Positions 8,702 through 17,791 are shown, counted from the stretch's first letter. The stretch: DNA of 48,858 bases from Candidatus Rifleibacteriota bacterium (GCA_029564115.1 JAKQQP010000271.1:1-48858), one strand, 5' to 3'. Notes: a model not told the origin generated them from the letters alone. Made by a program: numbers and translations.

Positions 8702-11269
8702 TTAAAGCCGGTTGAAGGCTTCCCGGGCAAACCGCGATATCTGCGTGTTGGCGGGAGCGTTGTCGAATGATCGCTTGTAGCAGGCCTTGGCTTCTTTGAT
8801 CATGCGCTTTTCTTCGTATGCCTGGCCCAGATAAAAACAGGCGTAAGAGTCGCCCGGCGAAAGATTGACCACTCTCACCAGAGCATCTATTGCCGAATCG
8901 ACCGCGCGTTTGTCGAGATAGGCAACGCCCAGATTGTAGAGCGTGTAGGTATCTTCCGGGTTGATCTCGATGGCACGCTGCAGCGAAGCGATGGCTTCGT
9001 CGATCTGGCCCTGCTCGTAGAACGAGAGCCCCAGGTGTGAATGAGAGTAGGCATCGTCTGAATCGAGCTCGATTGCCTGCGAAAAGGCCTTGATTGCCTG
9101 CGGTACCCGCCCGGTGTTTTTGTAAAGCACACCCAGACTGTATTGCGAAAAGGCGTCTTCAGGGTTGAGGGCAATCGCTTTTTTGAAAGACGGCTCGGCC
9201 AGCTCACGGTTGCCGAGGCCGCGATAAATGCTTCCCAGCAGATAGTGGGCATAAAACTGTTCGCCGTCGAGCCTGATGCTCATCATGACGCAGTTCAATG
9301 CGTTGTCGAGCTGATTCAGGCTTCTATACACAGAGCCGAGCGCCAGAAGCGCCGCTGCGTTGTCTTCCTCGTATTTAAGGAGGTCTTCAAACATTTCCCG
9401 GGCGTCTTCCATCATGCCGTTGTTTTTGTAAATCAGGCCAAGCAGGTAGCGGCTTTCGGTGTCGGCCGGGTTCAACTTGATAGTGCGTTTGATCGAACTG
9501 ATTGCTTCTTCGAGCCTGCCCTGGTTCAGATAGGCCTTGCCTAAGTGGAAAAATGCTTCCTGAAACTCGGGATCCAGCTCGATGGTTTTGTGCCATGAAG
9601 TTATTGCCTGGTCGGCCTTGCCAACGCTCTTGTAAGCAATTCCCAGCTGCAGGTGTGCGTGCGAAAAATCGGGGTCGAGAGCGATTGCCTTTTCCCATTC
9701 TCGTATCGCTTCGTCGATCAGGCCTTTTTCGCGGTAGGCAAGCCCAAGTCGGTAATGGGCGCCGGCATTGTCGGGGTTGATGGTCACCGAGCGTTTCCAG
9801 CGTGTCAGGTTCTGGTCGTCGATACCTTTCAGGCGGTAAATGACTTCGAGATTATAGTTGGCGAAGCTGTCATATGGGTTCAGCGCAATGACTTTTCTGA
9901 ATTCAATTATCGCTTCATCATACATTTCTTTGTTTTTATAGGCAGAAGCCAGTTTATAGTGAGCTTCGGCATTGTTGGGGTTGTTGGCGATCTCGGCTTT
10001 GAACTTTTCGATCATCATGTCCATTTCGGTTTTGCTTTTAATGATCGCGGCCGGTCTTACTGCCGGTTCGGCTCCGCCTGGCTTGCGGCGCAGTTCTGTG
10101 GCTTTGCGCCAGTGATATACGGCCTGTTCGCACTGACCCTTAACGTCGTAGATTTCACCGAGCGTGTCGTGAGCTCGACTGAGACGCTGATCGAGAAACA
10201 GGCTGCGCTTGAGCTCGCCAGTCGCTTCGTCGAGCATTCCCCGGTCTTTGTAGGCCAGGCCAAGGTTGTAGTGCAGTTCGGCATCGTTCGGGTTCAAATT
10301 GTTTTCGAGTCTGAACTGTTCGATAGCTTTCTGAATTTCGCCTTTTTTGCGCATGACTATACCGATGAACAGACGCAGTTTCGGATATTTGGGGTCGATT
10401 TTCAAAGCCTTGCGAAATTCGGCCAGAGCGGCGTCATCCATGCCAAGCTTTAAAAATGACTGCCCGAGGTAGACGTTGGCCTCGAGAACCATCGGATTTA
10501 TCGACAAAACCCGCTTGAATGATTCCACAGCCTCATCGTAGTTCTGAGCAAAGAAGTGTGACATGCCCAGGTTTAAAAAGGCAAAAGCATTGTCGGGGTT
10601 GATTTTGATCGATTCGCGCAGATGCTTGATTGCTTCGTCATAATTCTCGAGGGCGACAAAGCTTCTGCCAAGCTGGCAGAGTGCGTAGGCATCCTGTGGA
10701 TTGAGCAGAACGGCTTTTTTGAACTCGACTACCGCTTTGCGGGGTTTGCCGACTTCGAGATAGACGGCCCCCAGCGAAAAATGGGCGTAAGCGTAGTCTC
10801 GGTTCAGATCGATGGCATTTTTCAACCTGACGATCGACTCGTCATAAAGTTTTTTGAGTTTGTAAATCAGGCCAAGCTGCAGATGGGCAAAGGCAAAATC
10901 CGGTTTCAGCGAAATGGCCTTTTTGAAGCGGATAATCGCTTCGTCATACATGCCCTTGAGTTTGTAGATAACTCCGAGATTCGCGTAAGGAAACGCATAA
11001 CTCGTGTTGAACATGATCGCCTTTTTGAATTCAGTGATCGCTTCGTTGAGCATGCCCTTGTTGCGATAGGCCAGACCTATAAAATTGTGGGCATAGGCGT
11101 CTTTGGGGTTGATGGTGATGGCATCTTTGAAGACGTTGATGGCACGGTCGGTTTCGCCCGACATTTCGAGCGCTCTGGCAAGCTGGTAATACGCGAAAAA
11201 GTCGCGCGGATTGGCGGCTATTCGCTTTTTACAGTCCTTGATAATCTGTTCATATTTCTTTTCTAACAT
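8702..11269 (-). CDS. Large tetratricopeptide-repeat protein
   Basis: An 855-residue protein made almost wholly of 34-residue TPR units (recurring patterns such as YDEAI..FKKAI.LNP and A.AHY.LG.AY), roughly two dozen in two blocks. A linker near residues 400-430 (GGAEPAVRPAAI) separates them. No signal peptide or membrane span is evident, so it is probably a cytoplasmic or membrane-associated scaffold. ATG 11269 is chosen because GGAGG lies 6 bases upstream; the frame stays open 21 codons further up. It sits between a Nudix gene and the beta-helix lipoprotein gene. TPR scaffolds often serve pilus or secretion machines, which would fit the pseudopilins upstream, but the partner cannot be named. 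Confidence 0.85.
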   Translation of the reverse strand: MLEKKYEQIIKDCKKRIAANPRDFFAYYQLARALEMSGETDRAINVFKDAITINPKDAYAHNFIGLAYRNKGMLNEAITEFKKAIMFNTSYAFPYANLGVIYKLKGMYDEAIIRFKKAISLKPDFAFAHLQLGLIYKLKKLYDESIVRLKNAIDLNRDYAYAHFSLGAVYLEVGKPRKAVVEFKKAVLLNPQDAYALCQLGRSFVALENYDEAIKHLRESIKINPDNAFAFLNLGMSHFFAQNYDEAVESFKRVLSINPMVLEANVYLGQSFLKLGMDDAALAEFRKALKIDPKYPKLRLFIGIVMRKKGEIQKAIEQFRLENNLNPNDAELHYNLGLAYKDRGMLDEATGELKRSLFLDQRLSRAHDTLGEIYDVKGQCEQAVYHWRKATELRRKPGGAEPAVRPAAIIKSKTEMDMMIEKFKAEIANNPNNAEAHYKLASAYKNKEMYDEAIIEFRKVIALNPYDSFANYNLEVIYRLKGIDDQNLTRWKRSVTINPDNAGAHYRLGLAYREKGLIDEAIREWEKAIALDPDFSHAHLQLGIAYKSVGKADQAITSWHKTIELDPEFQEAFFHLGKAYLNQGRLEEAISSIKRTIKLNPADTESRYLLGLIYKNNGMMEDAREMFEDLLKYEEDNAAALLALGSVYRSLNQLDNALNCVMMSIRLDGEQFYAHYLLGSIYRGLGNRELAEPSFKKAIALNPEDAFSQYSLGVLYKNTGRVPQAIKAFSQAIELDSDDAYSHSHLGLSFYEQGQIDEAIASLQRAIEINPEDTYTLYNLGVAYLDKRAVDSAIDALVRVVNLSPGDSYACFYLGQAYEEKRMIKEAKACYKRSFDNAPANTQISRFAREAFNRL

Positions 11270-11285
11270 TGCCAGCCTCCGTCCA

Positions 11286-11750
11286 TCATGGAATCCATTC
11301 CAGGGTCTTGAACAATTCAACAGGTTGACCACTGGCGAATCTGATAATATCTTCCTTCATCGCCGGAAAAATCTCTTTGTCACGTATTTCGTCAGGATTA
11401 AAAAAATCGTAGCCTTCGACCCGCTCATCCTCACCAGTCGCGAGCGTCGAAAAATCGGGGTGTACCCCCTCAAAAACCAGAAATTGAATGTGCCGGCCCG
11501 CGTCTGGGTTTATTGATTCGCGCACGAACAGCATCCGGAAAGACTCTGCCCCGATGCGCAGCTCTTCCGCCAGTTCCCGGGCGGCCGTGGTGGTTGCCGG
11601 TTCGAACAGATCCTGGCCGCCCCCTGGCAGCAACCAGTAACGGCGACCGTTTTTGCAGTGCCGCACAAAGCAGATTCGCCCGTCTTCCCGTTTGAGAAGG
11701 ACGGTTACGCGAATGCGAATATGGTTGTTGTCTTTTTCGGGCTGTTGCAC
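11286..11750 (-). CDS. Nudix hydrolase
   Basis: A 154-residue single-domain Nudix protein. The Nudix box runs from Gly 44 through Glu 50 to Arg 58-Glu 59 and Glu 62-Glu 63, so all metal-binding acids are present. The usual Gly near the end of the box is Arg 65. The substrate would be a nucleoside diphosphate linked to some moiety; WLLPGGG before the box is common in general ADP-sugar/(d)NTP Nudix enzymes, so specificity is open. It starts with GTG at 11750 and AGGA abuts the start codon, an unusually short spacing that suggests weak or coupled translation. It lies between a CheR-like gene (43 bases upstream) and the TPR gene (16 bases downstream). Confidence 0.85.
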   Translation of the reverse strand: MQQPEKDNNHIRIRVTVLLKREDGRICFVRHCKNGRRYWLLPGGGQDLFEPATTTAARELAEELRIGAESFRMLFVRESINPDAGRHIQFLVFEGVHPDFSTLATGEDERVEGYDFFNPDEIRDKEIFPAMKEDIIRFASGQPVELFKTLEWIP

Positions 11751-11793
11751 TCCTAATTAATCGGCAGCAGGCGCAACAGTGATGAACAAAAAA

Positions 11794-12852
11794 TTATCTG
11801 CCGAAACTTTCCAGGCTCGAAATTTTTATCGAGCTCAGTGCAAAAAGTTCTGTAACTCTGGTTATATCGCTGTGATTGATCAATATTGACCGGGTCGGAG
11901 CAAGGTGGTTCGCTGTCTGTAGTTTTTCCAGCTGGTATTCGAAGCCGTTGTTCTGCAGAATATTCAATGCCCGCAGCAGGTCAGAGGGGGTGGCAAACTG
12001 GAAAAGTGTATACTCTTTTTTTTCACCGGATTTCTGATAAATGATTTCTTTTTCGAGAAAAAGCCGGCGAACCCCGGTCATATCATCAACATGAATCATC
12101 TCGTTGGCGCTGGTAAAAAAATAACCGCCGGCATTCAATGTCTGCAAAAACCTGCCGGTCAGCTTCATTTTATTGTCGTTATCAAAATAAATCATGGTGT
12201 TACGGCAGAAAATGACGTCAAAAGTTCGCGCCGGCCAGCTGTTCAGCAGGTTGATCACTTCAAACTCGACATATTTATACAACTCTGGCTTGATTTGCCA
12301 CCGGTTACGGGCAACTTCGCCAAAATATCTGTGAAGCGTTTTGCGATCGAGCAGACGAAGCTGCTGATCTTCATAAATGCCATCACGGGCTGCTTTTACC
12401 GCTTCAGAAGAGATATCGCTGCCGACCAGCTGTATATTGAATTTTTCTGGTTCAGAAATGGTTTCCAGCAGGGTGAACAGAATCGAAAACAGCTCGGCAC
12501 CGCTGGAGCAGCCCGCCGACCAGATTGCCAGCCGGTTGTCGCGAAGCTGCCGCTTTTGTTCGAGAAGACCCGGCAGAACGTGCTTTTTCAGTATCATAAA
12601 GTGTTCCGGGTGCCTGAAAAACCAGGTTTCATTGGTGGTCAAGCTGTTCAAAAGATCCATGCGCAGCTTTAAATCATGTTTGGCACGCAGAATTATATCG
12701 CTGAGGGTTCTGCATTGAAAATCGTGCATCAGTGGCTCGATGCGGTTTTCGACGAAGCCATATCTCGCCGGCGGAAAGCTCAAGCCATATTCACGCGCCA
12801 GAAAGCCGCAAAAATCTTCAATTTCTTTGCCGTTGAATCTTGTAGCGTTCAT
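11794..12852 (-). CDS. CheR-type protein-glutamate O-methyltransferase-like protein
   Basis: A 352-residue protein. The N-terminal CheR helical domain (about 8-80) ends in TTNETWFFRHPEHF. The SAM-binding domain follows, with WSAGCSSGAELFSI in place of the usual WSA-C-S-T/S-GEEPYS, then GSDISSEA and FDVIFCRNTMIYFD. About 80 extra C-terminal residues have no CheR counterpart. CheR methylates glutamates of chemoreceptors using S-adenosylmethionine, but no receptor, CheA or CheB is nearby and the GEEP element is altered, so the target may differ or activity may be reduced. It lies in the operon-like run downstream of the pseudopilins, 16 bases after the zinc-ribbon microprotein gene. Confidence 0.85.
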   Translation of the reverse strand: MNATRFNGKEIEDFCGFLAREYGLSFPPARYGFVENRIEPLMHDFQCRTLSDIILRAKHDLKLRMDLLNSLTTNETWFFRHPEHFMILKKHVLPGLLEQKRQLRDNRLAIWSAGCSSGAELFSILFTLLETISEPEKFNIQLVGSDISSEAVKAARDGIYEDQQLRLLDRKTLHRYFGEVARNRWQIKPELYKYVEFEVINLLNSWPARTFDVIFCRNTMIYFDNDNKMKLTGRFLQTLNAGGYFFTSANEMIHVDDMTGVRRLFLEKEIIYQKSGEKKEYTLFQFATPSDLLRALNILQNNGFEYQLEKLQTANHLAPTRSILINHSDITRVTELFALSSIKISSLESFGR

Positions 12853-12868
12853 GCTGGTCTGCCTACGA

Positions 12869-13057
12869 TCACAGGTTTCTCAGACTTCTCGGAAACACAC
12901 GCCCGGCAATAATCTGCCAAGTCGGCCGCATCTGCCCCCGGATCTCTTCGGCGCATTCGTTACATACCAGACGCTCACTGTTCTGATACTTTAAATAACT
13001 CGATTCAGCGATATCGAACTCTTTTATTTTCAGGCAAAGAGGGCATTTGTCTTCCAT
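12869..13057 (-). CDS. Small zinc-ribbon-like protein
   Basis: A 62-residue protein with two CxxC knuckles (CPLC near the start and CNEC about 30 residues later), as in small zinc ribbons. ATG 13057 is chosen because GGAG lies 6 bases upstream; other in-frame starts up to 13105 lack a ribosome site. The tail is basic (GRVFPRSLRNL). No function is recognised. Its position between the PilX-like gene and the CheR-like gene suggests an adaptor or regulator for that cluster. Zinc binding is predicted from the cysteines only. Confidence 0.65.
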   Translation of the reverse strand: MEDKCPLCLKIKEFDIAESSYLKYQNSERLVCNECAEEIRGQMRPTWQIIAGRVFPRSLRNL

Positions 13058-13115
13058 GCAGAACTCCATGGCAACAATTCTAGCACAGCGCCACGACTTG
13101 AACAACCGCTCTATG

Positions 13116-15422
13116 TTAAAAAGAGCTGAATTCCTCGGGGGTGGCCATTGTGTCTTTCCATGAAATGACGACGAACCCGGCGAGCTCGAATTTGCTGTCT
13201 GCGAGGCCGAGTTTGGGAAGCGTCTGATCGTAAATTTTGCGCCGCGTCGGCGGCGTGTAATTGTGTGCGGTGATGCGGTGCACGTTGAACAGGCGCAGGT
13301 TCATTTCAGAACCGAAAACCCGGTGCACGAAATGTGTGGTTCTAGAATGGTTGATTCCAATGTCGGTGTTACCGTTGAGGCCAATTTTATTATAATATTT
13401 CTGAACGTCAGGCCCTGCATAGAACTTGTTGTTCTGCTTGCCACACGAAATGAACATCGCATTACAGGTCATCTCGGGGTAAAAAAGATAATCGCCGGGC
13501 TTGTCGTTGACAGTTTCGGGTTCGATATCTTTGCTCGGGTCCGTTACGCCCATTTCTTTCCTGAGGCCGTGTAACAGAGCGTAAACGCCGTAACTCACGC
13601 TTCTTGCATCGGTGCTGACTGCGCCGCGTTCGCCGGCAGTGCCGCTTTCGTAATTTTTGGCGTATTCTCCCCAGACTTTCAGGCAGGCTTCATCGAATTT
13701 TTTGAAGTCGAATTTTCCGGAATTTTCTTCGTAAGCCTGCTTGAGTTCGCTTTTTAAACTGTCGTGAGCAGCAGTGTTGATCGGGAACTCTGTAAAGAAG
13801 CTGTCGAGGTCGCTCTCGAATTCTTCTGCTGTCGCCTTTGCTTCAATGATGCCACCGTGGTTGCGTTCGAGGCAGTTGTTTCTTGCGGTAGCTTCGTCTG
13901 CAATTTTTTCGGCCAGTTTATATTTCATAAACGGAAAAAGTTCGTTCTCAAAGCAGTCCACCGGGCTGCGGTAATCATAGACAATTCGTTCTCTGGCGAT
14001 TACCGTCGCGGCAACATGATTCTTGAAAGTGCCGCTTTTAACATCATCTCTGAAAAGCTCTTTTACCGTTTCAGAATAGTCGTTGGCTGTCAGCGCATTT
14101 TTGCCGGTGTCGTAGTCCTGCGGAAACCCGTAGTGGCCGTCGGTGGTATTGCGTTCGCCCCGCTGATTAAAGTCGCCGGCCACAAAAACATTGCGGGCGC
14201 TGACGATGCTCAGTTCTTTCGGCGGGTTCCCCTTGATGACTACATCTTTTTCTGAATAGATGACGCCATTTTCCGGTACGTCGACATTTTTTTCGCGCAT
14301 ATTGCTGCCAAAATCAAGGTAGACGGCGTCGAGAAAATTCGCGCCGGTTTTGGTCCAGCCGGGGGGCATGCGATATTTGACGCTTAATTCGCTGCTGTCT
14401 GCCGCAGAAATATACAGCCCCTTCCCTGATTTTGCTTCGGTTTTGTACTGCTCGAAGGGCGGTGCTCGGGGCGGAATCGAGATTCCGGCGTGCTTGTCTT
14501 TGATCCAGGGTTTGAGGTCTTCAGGTAAAGCCGGAGTTGCTCCTTCGAGTTCTTTCGGGTAGGCACCGTATGGAATGTCGGCGGGGTTTTCGTAGGTGCC
14601 GTTGGTGGGAAAAGTCGTGTTGGTCGGAATAACTTTGGTGGTTGCCGGGATGCCGCGCTTTTCGCGAAAGCTGGCTTTTATCGGGCTGTAGATGAAAATC
14701 CCGCCCGCACCGCTGATGATCTCGTTCATGTCTTCGAGTTCCTGGGTGGTGCCAGGTATGGCGGGATTGTGCCCTGACATAAGAATTCGCCCGATTTCGA
14801 GACCCTTGTGCCCGTAAAGGTGCCCCGTCGAAAACACATTTTTGTTAGATTTGTTCGTTTGCCCGAAGACCAGCGACAAAAAACCGCCGTCATACATCAA
14901 AAACTCACGGGCCGGGTAACGGCGGTTGATGACTGCTTCTATCCTGCGTACTGTCGTGTCGTAAATCCCGAGTGCTTCGATGCGCACGTAACTGAGGCTC
15001 TCGTCGATATTTTTGGTTTTAAGGTCGTCTTCATACGGGATTCTGCCGACTCTGACTTTGAATCTGCCATCGCCCAGACTGCCGCAATAAGTGCCTTTGC
15101 TGGCCGATTCAAGCTCAAAATCGTGCTCCGAGACATTTTTTAGATTTATTTCGCGGTTTTCTTCATTCTGCCATTTCAGGTCTGTTGACAGAGTGTGAGT
15201 GACGAAACCAGAATTGTTGAAAAGCTCACCCAACACCAGTTCCAGGCCGGCTTCGGCCAGGGCAAGGGCCTTGACTTTTTTGCTTTCCTGAATTGTCGTC
15301 TGCATGCGGTAAGAAGAAAAGGCATGAATCGAAGCCATGATTACCAGCAGAACGAGACCCATGCCGATAGCGGTAATTATTGCTGAACCAGAGCGATGGC
15401 TATTAGTTGATGAGAAGATCAT
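13116..15422 (-). CDS. PilX-like pseudopilin with large C-terminal domain
   Basis: A 768-residue protein. Its N-terminus (SGSAIITAIGMGLVLLVIM, then AEAGLELVLGEL) is the PilX/PulK-type pseudopilin helix with the A-E-A-G motif. The remaining ~700 residues are a large extracellular-type domain with no recognised fold. PilX and PulK-like proteins cap type IV pili or type II secretion pseudopili, so this is a candidate tip protein with an adhesin-like head. Its ATG overlaps the stop of the preceding PulJ-like gene by four bases (ATGA), so the two are translationally coupled. It is far longer than ordinary PulK (about 300 residues). Confidence 0.75.
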   Translation of the reverse strand: MIFSSTNSHRSGSAIITAIGMGLVLLVIMASIHAFSSYRMQTTIQESKKVKALALAEAGLELVLGELFNNSGFVTHTLSTDLKWQNEENREINLKNVSEHDFELESASKGTYCGSLGDGRFKVRVGRIPYEDDLKTKNIDESLSYVRIEALGIYDTTVRRIEAVINRRYPAREFLMYDGGFLSLVFGQTNKSNKNVFSTGHLYGHKGLEIGRILMSGHNPAIPGTTQELEDMNEIISGAGGIFIYSPIKASFREKRGIPATTKVIPTNTTFPTNGTYENPADIPYGAYPKELEGATPALPEDLKPWIKDKHAGISIPPRAPPFEQYKTEAKSGKGLYISAADSSELSVKYRMPPGWTKTGANFLDAVYLDFGSNMREKNVDVPENGVIYSEKDVVIKGNPPKELSIVSARNVFVAGDFNQRGERNTTDGHYGFPQDYDTGKNALTANDYSETVKELFRDDVKSGTFKNHVAATVIARERIVYDYRSPVDCFENELFPFMKYKLAEKIADEATARNNCLERNHGGIIEAKATAEEFESDLDSFFTEFPINTAAHDSLKSELKQAYEENSGKFDFKKFDEACLKVWGEYAKNYESGTAGERGAVSTDARSVSYGVYALLHGLRKEMGVTDPSKDIEPETVNDKPGDYLFYPEMTCNAMFISCGKQNNKFYAGPDVQKYYNKIGLNGNTDIGINHSRTTHFVHRVFGSEMNLRLFNVHRITAHNYTPPTRRKIYDQTLPKLGLADSKFELAGFVVISWKDTMATPEEFSSF

Positions 15423-16081
15423 TCCGGGCTCGCCCCCCTTTCTTTAACCGATATGGTTATCTCGTTGGCATATTTGCCGGCCTCGGGGCCTTCTTCGCTG
15501 CGGGCCAGCAGCAGCCTGATATAAACGTTCCCCGATCTGGATGCGACCGGGTCTTTCAGTCTGTAGAAGAGGCACTCTTTTATGCCTGATAAGACCGGAA
15601 AAACAGTGGTTTCAGACAAAACTTCGGTTTTGCTGTTGTCGTAGGGAACCATTTCGCGATAAAGCGTCCAGAGGCTTTTGTCATCTGTTTCGTCATCTTT
15701 TTCGAGAAAGTATCTGATGCGGTGCTGAACGTAGTTAACCTGCCCAGCCGGCAGGTCGAGAGGGTCTTTCTCGAAGTCGTAAAGAACCTTCATGAATTTA
15801 AGCTGGTTGGTTTCGGCTTCTGTTTTAAGGTTTGCCACCTCGGCTGCGGAGACTTCAGGCGGGAACCCGTCGAAAACATAATTCGATTCGCGCAGGTCGT
15901 CGGTAATTTTCAGCAGGGTACGGTCGAGTTCGTCGTTGATGGTGTGGTTGGCGATAATCTCTCTGGCGCCCTTCTGGCTGCCCGAATAAACCTGCCAGAG
16001 AGCCGTCAGCAGCAGGGTCAGGATTATCATACCCACCATCAGTTCGATTATCGTCGTTCCTTTTCTGATAGTTTTTGCCAT
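15419..16081 (-). CDS. Prepilin-type protein, PulJ/PilW-like minor pseudopilin
   Basis: A 220-residue protein with a class III leader: MAKTIRKG, then TTIIELMVGMIILTLLLTA, with cleavage after Gly 8 and Glu at mature position +5. The rest is a mixed globular domain without metal or catalytic motifs. It starts one base after the stop of the upstream pseudopilin gene and ends overlapping the PilX-like gene. Order and sizes (PulI-like, PulJ-like, PulK/PilX-like) match the minor pseudopilin trio that forms the tip of a type II secretion or type IV pilus fibre. The prepilin peptidase is outside the window. Confidence 0.8.
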   Translation of the reverse strand: MAKTIRKGTTIIELMVGMIILTLLLTALWQVYSGSQKGAREIIANHTINDELDRTLLKITDDLRESNYVFDGFPPEVSAAEVANLKTEAETNQLKFMKVLYDFEKDPLDLPAGQVNYVQHRIRYFLEKDDETDDKSLWTLYREMVPYDNSKTEVLSETTVFPVLSGIKECLFYRLKDPVASRSGNVYIRLLLARSEEGPEAGKYANEITISVKERGASPE

Positions 16082-16082
16082 G

Positions 16083-16559
16083 TTATTCTCTCTGAGCTAT
16101 GGCTGTCGAAATGTCGAGGCGGTGTGAACGCTTGTCTTTGCTCTTGTAAGAGATAGAAAATTTAACCAGATAAACACTGGGAGCCGGGTTGCCGCTGGCA
16201 AACTGGTCAGGCACAGGGGTTACAAAGGTTTTTTCTGGGTCTACGAGGTATTCAATGCCGTTGATCAGGTGACGACGGTATTCATCATCGTTTTTCAGGC
16301 GCCATTCGAAGGTCTTTTTCTGGGTGGCGGGGTCGGCAGAATACTGATCTGCCTCTATCAGATCGAAACTGTGAGAGCGGCAGAGTTCCTGCACTTTCTG
16401 GGCGACAAAAGCCGCGGCAGAATGGTCTCTGGTGGCTGTGACTGTTTGTGTCTGGCTTACAATAACATTCAGCGAAGGAACGACGATCAACGACAGGAGA
16501 ATGACTCCTATCATGATTTCGACCATAGACATACCGCTGCGTCTGTTGGCCATATTCAT
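16083..16559 (-). CDS. Prepilin-type protein, PulI/PilV-like minor pseudopilin
   Basis: A 158-residue protein beginning MNMANRRSG followed by MSMVEIMIGVILLSLIVV: a prepilin peptidase site after Gly 9 with the conserved Glu at +5, and a single hydrophobic helix. The C-terminal domain is small, as in PulI/GspI or PilV. Its ATG overlaps the TGA of the upstream DUF1343 gene by four bases, so the pseudopilins appear to be translated as a continuation of that gene. It is the first of three consecutive pseudopilin genes. Confidence 0.8.
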   Translation of the reverse strand: MNMANRRSGMSMVEIMIGVILLSLIVVPSLNVIVSQTQTVTATRDHSAAAFVAQKVQELCRSHSFDLIEADQYSADPATQKKTFEWRLKNDDEYRRHLINGIEYLVDPEKTFVTPVPDQFASGNPAPSVYLVKFSISYKSKDKRSHRLDISTAIAQRE

Positions 16560-17791
16560 TCCGGGTATATTAAAAATTCCCGTCGCTTTCTGATAAAGTC
16601 GTTCATGCTGCCCTGAAGGGAAGAATGTATCTGCATCAGGGAATGCCCGCCGATGATCGAAGTTCTGACCCGACTGCTGCCGAGAAGAGTGTCGAGAGCC
16701 TCTGCAGCAGCCTGATTAGATAGGGGAATACGGTCAGGGTGAAGCTCGAAAAGTGCTCTCAAGATTGCCATGCCTGCCAGGAACGGGTCGAAGGCATGGC
16801 GATCGGTAACCACTATTTCGATGCCTGTAACCCGCTTTTGTGCAAAAAGCCCGTAATAGGGCTTTTCAGCCGCCGGAATGAAACGGACCCCCGGTAATTT
16901 ATGGCGCTCCAGCTTTTGGGCAAGAACTTCGCCGTCTACCCAGGGGGCCAGGATGTAATGAAAAGGCCGGTTAGTGCCAACACCAGTCGAAAACACACCC
17001 ATTTCGCCGAGAAAGCCTGTTACCGCATAATAAAGCGGCGAGTCCGGCTCTGGTATATGATCGGATGGCGGAACCCAGTGCAGACCGGTGTCTTTGTAAT
17101 CCAGGCTGCGGTTGTAGCCTTCCATGCCGATTACGGTCAGGTTGGCACCAAGACCGAAAACTTTGTTGAAGTAAAGAGCCAGTTCACCAATTGTCAGACC
17201 GTAAAGCAGCGGAACCGGGTAGACACCGAAACGACTGCGCAGCGAAACCTCAAGAACCGGCCCCGAAACAGTGCTGGCGTTTATCGGGTTCGGCCGGTCG
17301 AGTACAATTACCGGCAGCGAGGCTTCACGCGCCAGATCAAGCAGTTGAGCCATCATGGTGACATACTTGAAATAACGTATGCCGATATCCTGAAAGTCGA
17401 TAATTAAAACTTCGATATCTTTTAAAAGCGCTGCCGGCGGTCGCTGCAGCGGGTCTGCAATTTCGATGACCCGGGCATTCGTCAGGGCGTCATATTTTAT
17501 GTCTTCTGTTTCGCCAGGCATAGTTTCGCGAAAATAACCGTCGCCGGTAATAATCAGCTTAATGCTGGCCGCTCTGGCCAGGCGATCTATGGAATGGCTG
17601 AGCGAATGGTCGAGGGCGGTTTTTGCGGTAAAAATGGCCAGTTTTTTGCCTCTCACCATTTCGGGGTGGTCCTTGGCCAGGACTTCTATGCCCGTTTTAA
17701 CCCTGGCAGCCTGAACCGCGAGGGTGAAGAACATCATGGCAAGAAGCAGCAAAGCTCCTCTCACCTTTTTATGTCTTAAGTCAATTTTCAT
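16556..17791 (-). CDS. DUF1343 (NamZ-like) exported protein, probable exo-beta-N-acetylmuramidase family
   Basis: A 411-residue protein with a signal peptide (cleavage near AVQA-A). DUF1343 landmarks seen are: KTGIEVLAKDHPEMVRGKKL; an IIDFQDIGIRYFKYVT block (family form D-x-Q-D-x-G-x-R-x-Y-T-Y); VLDRPNPINA; YPVPLLYGLTIGELALYFN; GLHWVPPSDHIP; and GVGTNRPFHYI. In Bacillus subtilis NamZ this family removes terminal MurNAc from peptidoglycan fragments. The usual PEHG motif after strand two is replaced here by ITGDGYF, so activity is not assured. The gene leads the pseudopilin series and its stop overlaps the next start, which ties a wall-acting protein to a pilus-like fibre. Confidence 0.8.
   Translation of the reverse strand: MKIDLRHKKVRGALLLLAMMFFTLAVQAARVKTGIEVLAKDHPEMVRGKKLAIFTAKTALDHSLSHSIDRLARAASIKLIITGDGYFRETMPGETEDIKYDALTNARVIEIADPLQRPPAALLKDIEVLIIDFQDIGIRYFKYVTMMAQLLDLAREASLPVIVLDRPNPINASTVSGPVLEVSLRSRFGVYPVPLLYGLTIGELALYFNKVFGLGANLTVIGMEGYNRSLDYKDTGLHWVPPSDHIPEPDSPLYYAVTGFLGEMGVFSTGVGTNRPFHYILAPWVDGEVLAQKLERHKLPGVRFIPAAEKPYYGLFAQKRVTGIEIVVTDRHAFDPFLAGMAILRALFELHPDRIPLSNQAAAEALDTLLGSSRVRTSIIGGHSLMQIHSSLQGSMNDFIRKRREFLIYPE

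Noticed and set aside
9653..11266. Plus-strand frames of 266 and 214 codons opposite the TPR gene
   Set aside because: They follow the 102-base periodicity of the TPR gene and mirror its codons; they are shadows.
8702..11269. Periodic DNA repeats of about 102 bases
   Set aside because: They reflect the 34-residue TPR units in the encoded protein and not a nucleotide repeat array or CRISPR.
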